The translations under genes were made by a program, and so were the position numbers. From positions 248,001-312,000 of the forward strand of contig NZ_LR134386.1 in assembly GCF_900637665.1 (NCBI RefSeq): 64,000 nucleotides of DNA, written 5' to 3'. Numbering within the stretch: position 1 is the stretch's first letter; the number at the start of each line of letters is the position of its first letter. This document shows positions 62,732 through 64,000 of this stretch, in pieces. The DNA is from Chryseobacterium nakagawai (GTDB taxonomy: Bacteria; Bacteroidota; Bacteroidia; Flavobacteriales; Weeksellaceae). Below the pieces are notes generated by a model. It did no database searches. It saw only the letters and a program-made list of their open reading frames with translations, and was not told the DNA's origin.

Positions 62732-62822
62732 GGTCGCATGTACTTTGCGAAAAAGTATACAAAGTAAGTGCGAATATGGGTGATTTATCCATTGTATTTT
62801 GCATTTACTTTGCAAATATACA
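62732..62822 (-). repeat. Transposon right end with TnsB-like sites
   Basis: Two sites in the direction that matches the left end after inversion: GCATTTACTTTGC at 62801-62813 and GCATGTACTTTGC at 62736-62748; a third, ACAAAGTAAGTGC at 62759-62771, is in the opposite orientation. The outer 22 bp match the left end at 18 of 22 positions. Confidence 0.82.
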
Positions 62823-62827
62823 GGGGG
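62823..62827. repeat. Target-site duplication, right copy
   Basis: GGGGG directly after the terminal ACA at 62822; identical to 36022-36026. Confidence 0.88.
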
Positions 62828-63503
62828 AGGAAGTTATCCTCAGCCAGGAGAAATTTCATTAGCTCATAATGGAGTTCTGTTTCTGGATGAAATGCCAGAA
62901 TTTAAACGAACGGTGTTGGAAGTAATGAGACAACCTTTAGAAGATCGGGAAGTGACCATTTCAAGGGCTAGGTTTACCGTCAATTATCCTGCAAGCTTTA
63001 TGCTGGTAGCTTCAATGAATCCTAGTCCAAGTGGCTTTTTTCCGGATGATCCCAATAATACCTCATCTGTATATGAAATGCAACGGTATATGAATAAGCT
63101 TTCCGGACCGCTTTTAGACAGGATTGATATTCATATTGAAGTTCAGAAAGTAGAATTTGAGCAACTTTCAGAAAAGAGAAAAGGAGAAAGTAGCAAAGAT
63201 ATTCGGGAGCGGGTTCTAATAGCAAGAAAAATTCAGAATGAACGATATAAAGAGCTTAATATCAGTAGCAATGCCCAGATTGGACCAAAGGAGATTGAAG
63301 CATTCTGCGAATTGGATGAAGCGTCTTTCAAACTTATTAAGTTGGCTATGGAAAAACTGAACCTTTCCGCCAGAGCATATGACAGGATCCTTAAAGTTGC
63401 CCGTACCATTGCTGATCTTGAAGCATCCGAAAAAATTCTCTCCCATCATATTTCTGAAGCCATACAGTACAGGAGTTTAGACAGGGAATTTTGGAATGCT
63501 TAG
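62823..63503 (+). pseudogene. comM: comM (YifB) 3' half
   Basis: Starts with the GGGGG duplication, then 'GSYPQPGEISLAHNG', Walker B 'VLFLDEMPEFKR', 'DREVTISRARFTVNYPASFM' and the C-terminal 'LNLSARAYDRILKVARTIAD'. An ATG at 62799 inside the transposon is in frame, so a truncated product could be made, but it would lack Walker A. Joined to 35167-36026, with one GGGGG removed, it forms a 511-aa ComM. Confidence 0.93.
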
Positions 63504-63546
63504 TGACGATTAGAATGTTGTCTTTGTAATTTAACCTCCTAACATA

Positions 63547-63580
63547 AAAAATACCAGACAGTTTTCTGTCTGGTATTTTT
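63547..63580. terminator. Terminator after comM
   Basis: Perfect 15-bp stem AAAAATACCAGACAG / CTGTCTGGTATTTTT with a TTTT loop; works in both directions between comM (+) and the spondin gene (-). Confidence 0.92.
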
Positions 63581-63597
63581 TATTTCATCATATGAAT

Positions 63598-64000
63598 TTA
63601 ATTCACCGTGACCTTAATTACATTTTGTACAGCAGGAATAGGATATTGGTTTCCAACCTTTGAAATAACCATGGATTCACTTTGTGGGATTCCTCCAAAT
63701 AACGCCTGGCGGTTTCCAGCTCCAGGGTATTGATCTACTCCAGTACCGGAATCAAATAAAGCTGTTTTGGAGCTCAGCTCACCCTTTACTGTTGCGTCAA
63801 TACTTACTTCATTGGCATAGAACCAATCATTGGAAAAACCAAACATGGTAACGTAAGCAATTTTATCCCCCGGATCTGCTTTGAAATTAGTCATAATTTT
63901 ATTTCCTGGTGGAACAGGAGCATTTCCAGCAACATAGATTCCTTTAATTCCTGGTAAAGATTGTAAGCTGCTTTGGAGTTTACTTACATTTCCAAATTGG
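63598..64000 (-). CDS. Spondin domain protein, 5' end missing
   Basis: The frame is open to the right edge (about 134 residues visible; an ATG at 63894 lies inside the domain). Spondin_N features: 'PGDKIAYVTMFGFSNDWFYA', 'ALFDSGTGVDQYPGAGNRQAL' and 'PQSESMVISKV'. Such proteins are secreted and common in Bacteroidota; function unknown. The N-terminus with any signal peptide lies beyond the window. Confidence 0.8.
   Translation of the reverse strand, partial: QFGNVSKLQSSLQSLPGIKGIYVAGNAPVPPGNKIMTNFKADPGDKIAYVTMFGFSNDWFYANEVSIDATVKGELSSKTALFDSGTGVDQYPGAGNRQALFGGIPQSESMVISKVGNQYPIPAVQNVIKVTVN

Larger units (their letters stand above)
36027..62822. mobile_element. Tn7-like transposon inserted in comM (26,796 bp)
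   Basis: Begins TGTGATTTTGC and ends GCAAATATACA. The two 22-bp ends match as inverted repeats at 18 of 22 positions, and a 5-bp GGGGG duplication flanks them, as expected for Tn7-type transposition. The right part carries tnsA, tnsB, tnsC and tniQ/tnsD in one overlapping operon reading inward from the right end, plus a possible tnsE-like gene. The remaining ~19.5 kb is cargo: a protease/lipoprotein module, RES and GNAT-like genes, a mutagenesis-and-repair cassette, a channel, a DUF262 pair and small genes. comM is a known hotspot for Tn7-like elements (for example Tn6022/AbaR in Acinetobacter). Confidence 0.95.

Noticed and set aside
62799..62822. ATG at 62799 as a new start for a shortened ComM
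   Set aside because: It lies inside the transposon end and adds only eight foreign residues; the product would lack the N-terminal domain and Walker A, so I treat it as part of the disrupted gene.
36027..62822. Tn7-CRISPR (CAST) type element
   Set aside because: I looked for cas genes and repeat arrays in the cargo and beside tniQ and saw none; the insertion site also fits a comM-specific TniQ.
36027..62822. Prophage or integrative conjugative element
   Set aside because: No integrase, capsid, relaxase or conjugation genes; ends and duplication are of Tn7 type.
1..64000. tRNA, rRNA or tmRNA genes
   Set aside because: No cloverleaf-like sequence, CCA ends or rRNA-like stretches were noticed in the intergenic regions read; a covariance-model scan would settle this.

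Overview
The window is chromosomal DNA of a flavobacterium, most likely Chryseobacterium or a close relative (Weeksellaceae). I infer this from the low GC content, a T9SS C-terminal sorting domain, TonB-C-like secreted proteins that begin 'ADIRPEFPGG', LytS/LytTR pairs, PorT-type barrels, a 'bacteriocin-like' small peptide, spondin_N and DUF4840/DUF6268 proteins, and A/T-rich translation starts with no strong Shine-Dalgarno.

Layout. 1-35166 is ordinary core and semi-core genome: BaiN-type flavoprotein, thioesterase, thiL, AraC regulator, Bcr/CflA transporter, a LytS/LytTR pair with a PorT barrel, pepT, HMG-CoA lyase, sulfurtransferase, a SufT-like/exonuclease/CsaA/metalloprotease run, a universal stress protein, a second LytS/LytTR pair with a second PorT barrel, an RND efflux operon, an ECF sigma factor with a membrane-anchored barrel protein, a T9SS cargo protein and an AT-rich beta-helix protein of phage-like look.

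35167-36026 and 62823-63503 are the two halves of comM (YifB-type Mg-chelatase-like AAA+ protein). They are split by one insertion, 36027-62822, which is 26,796 bp long. It starts TGT, ends ACA, has imperfect 22-bp terminal inverted repeats and repeated internal end sites, and is flanked by a 5-bp duplication (GGGGG). Removing the element and one GGGGG restores an open comM of 511 codons. At its right end the element encodes tnsA, tnsB, tnsC and tniQ (tnsD) in an overlapping leftward operon, so it is a Tn7-like transposon in the comM hotspot. Two further leftward genes follow; the larger (553 aa) has the position and size of TnsE and may be a divergent TnsE.

Cargo, left to right: a small lipoprotein; a five-gene leftward module of a trypsin-fold protease, a four-helix membrane protein, an unknown protein and two lipoproteins, which I cannot match to a described system; a GNAT-like protein and a RES-domain protein; a 28-aa hydrophobic mini-gene between a leader hairpin and a terminator; a DNA-damage cassette (AlkB, S24 repressor, DinB and a DnaE2-like polymerase around a shared operator); a 47-aa membrane peptide and an HTH regulator; a superinfection-immunity-like protein; a pentapeptide-repeat potassium-channel-like protein; and a pair of DUF262 (GmrSD-like) proteins with a small membrane protein. 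The cargo is visibly richer in A+T than the host DNA. It looks like a defence and stress-mutagenesis island. After comM there is a terminator and the 3' part of a spondin-domain gene running off the window.
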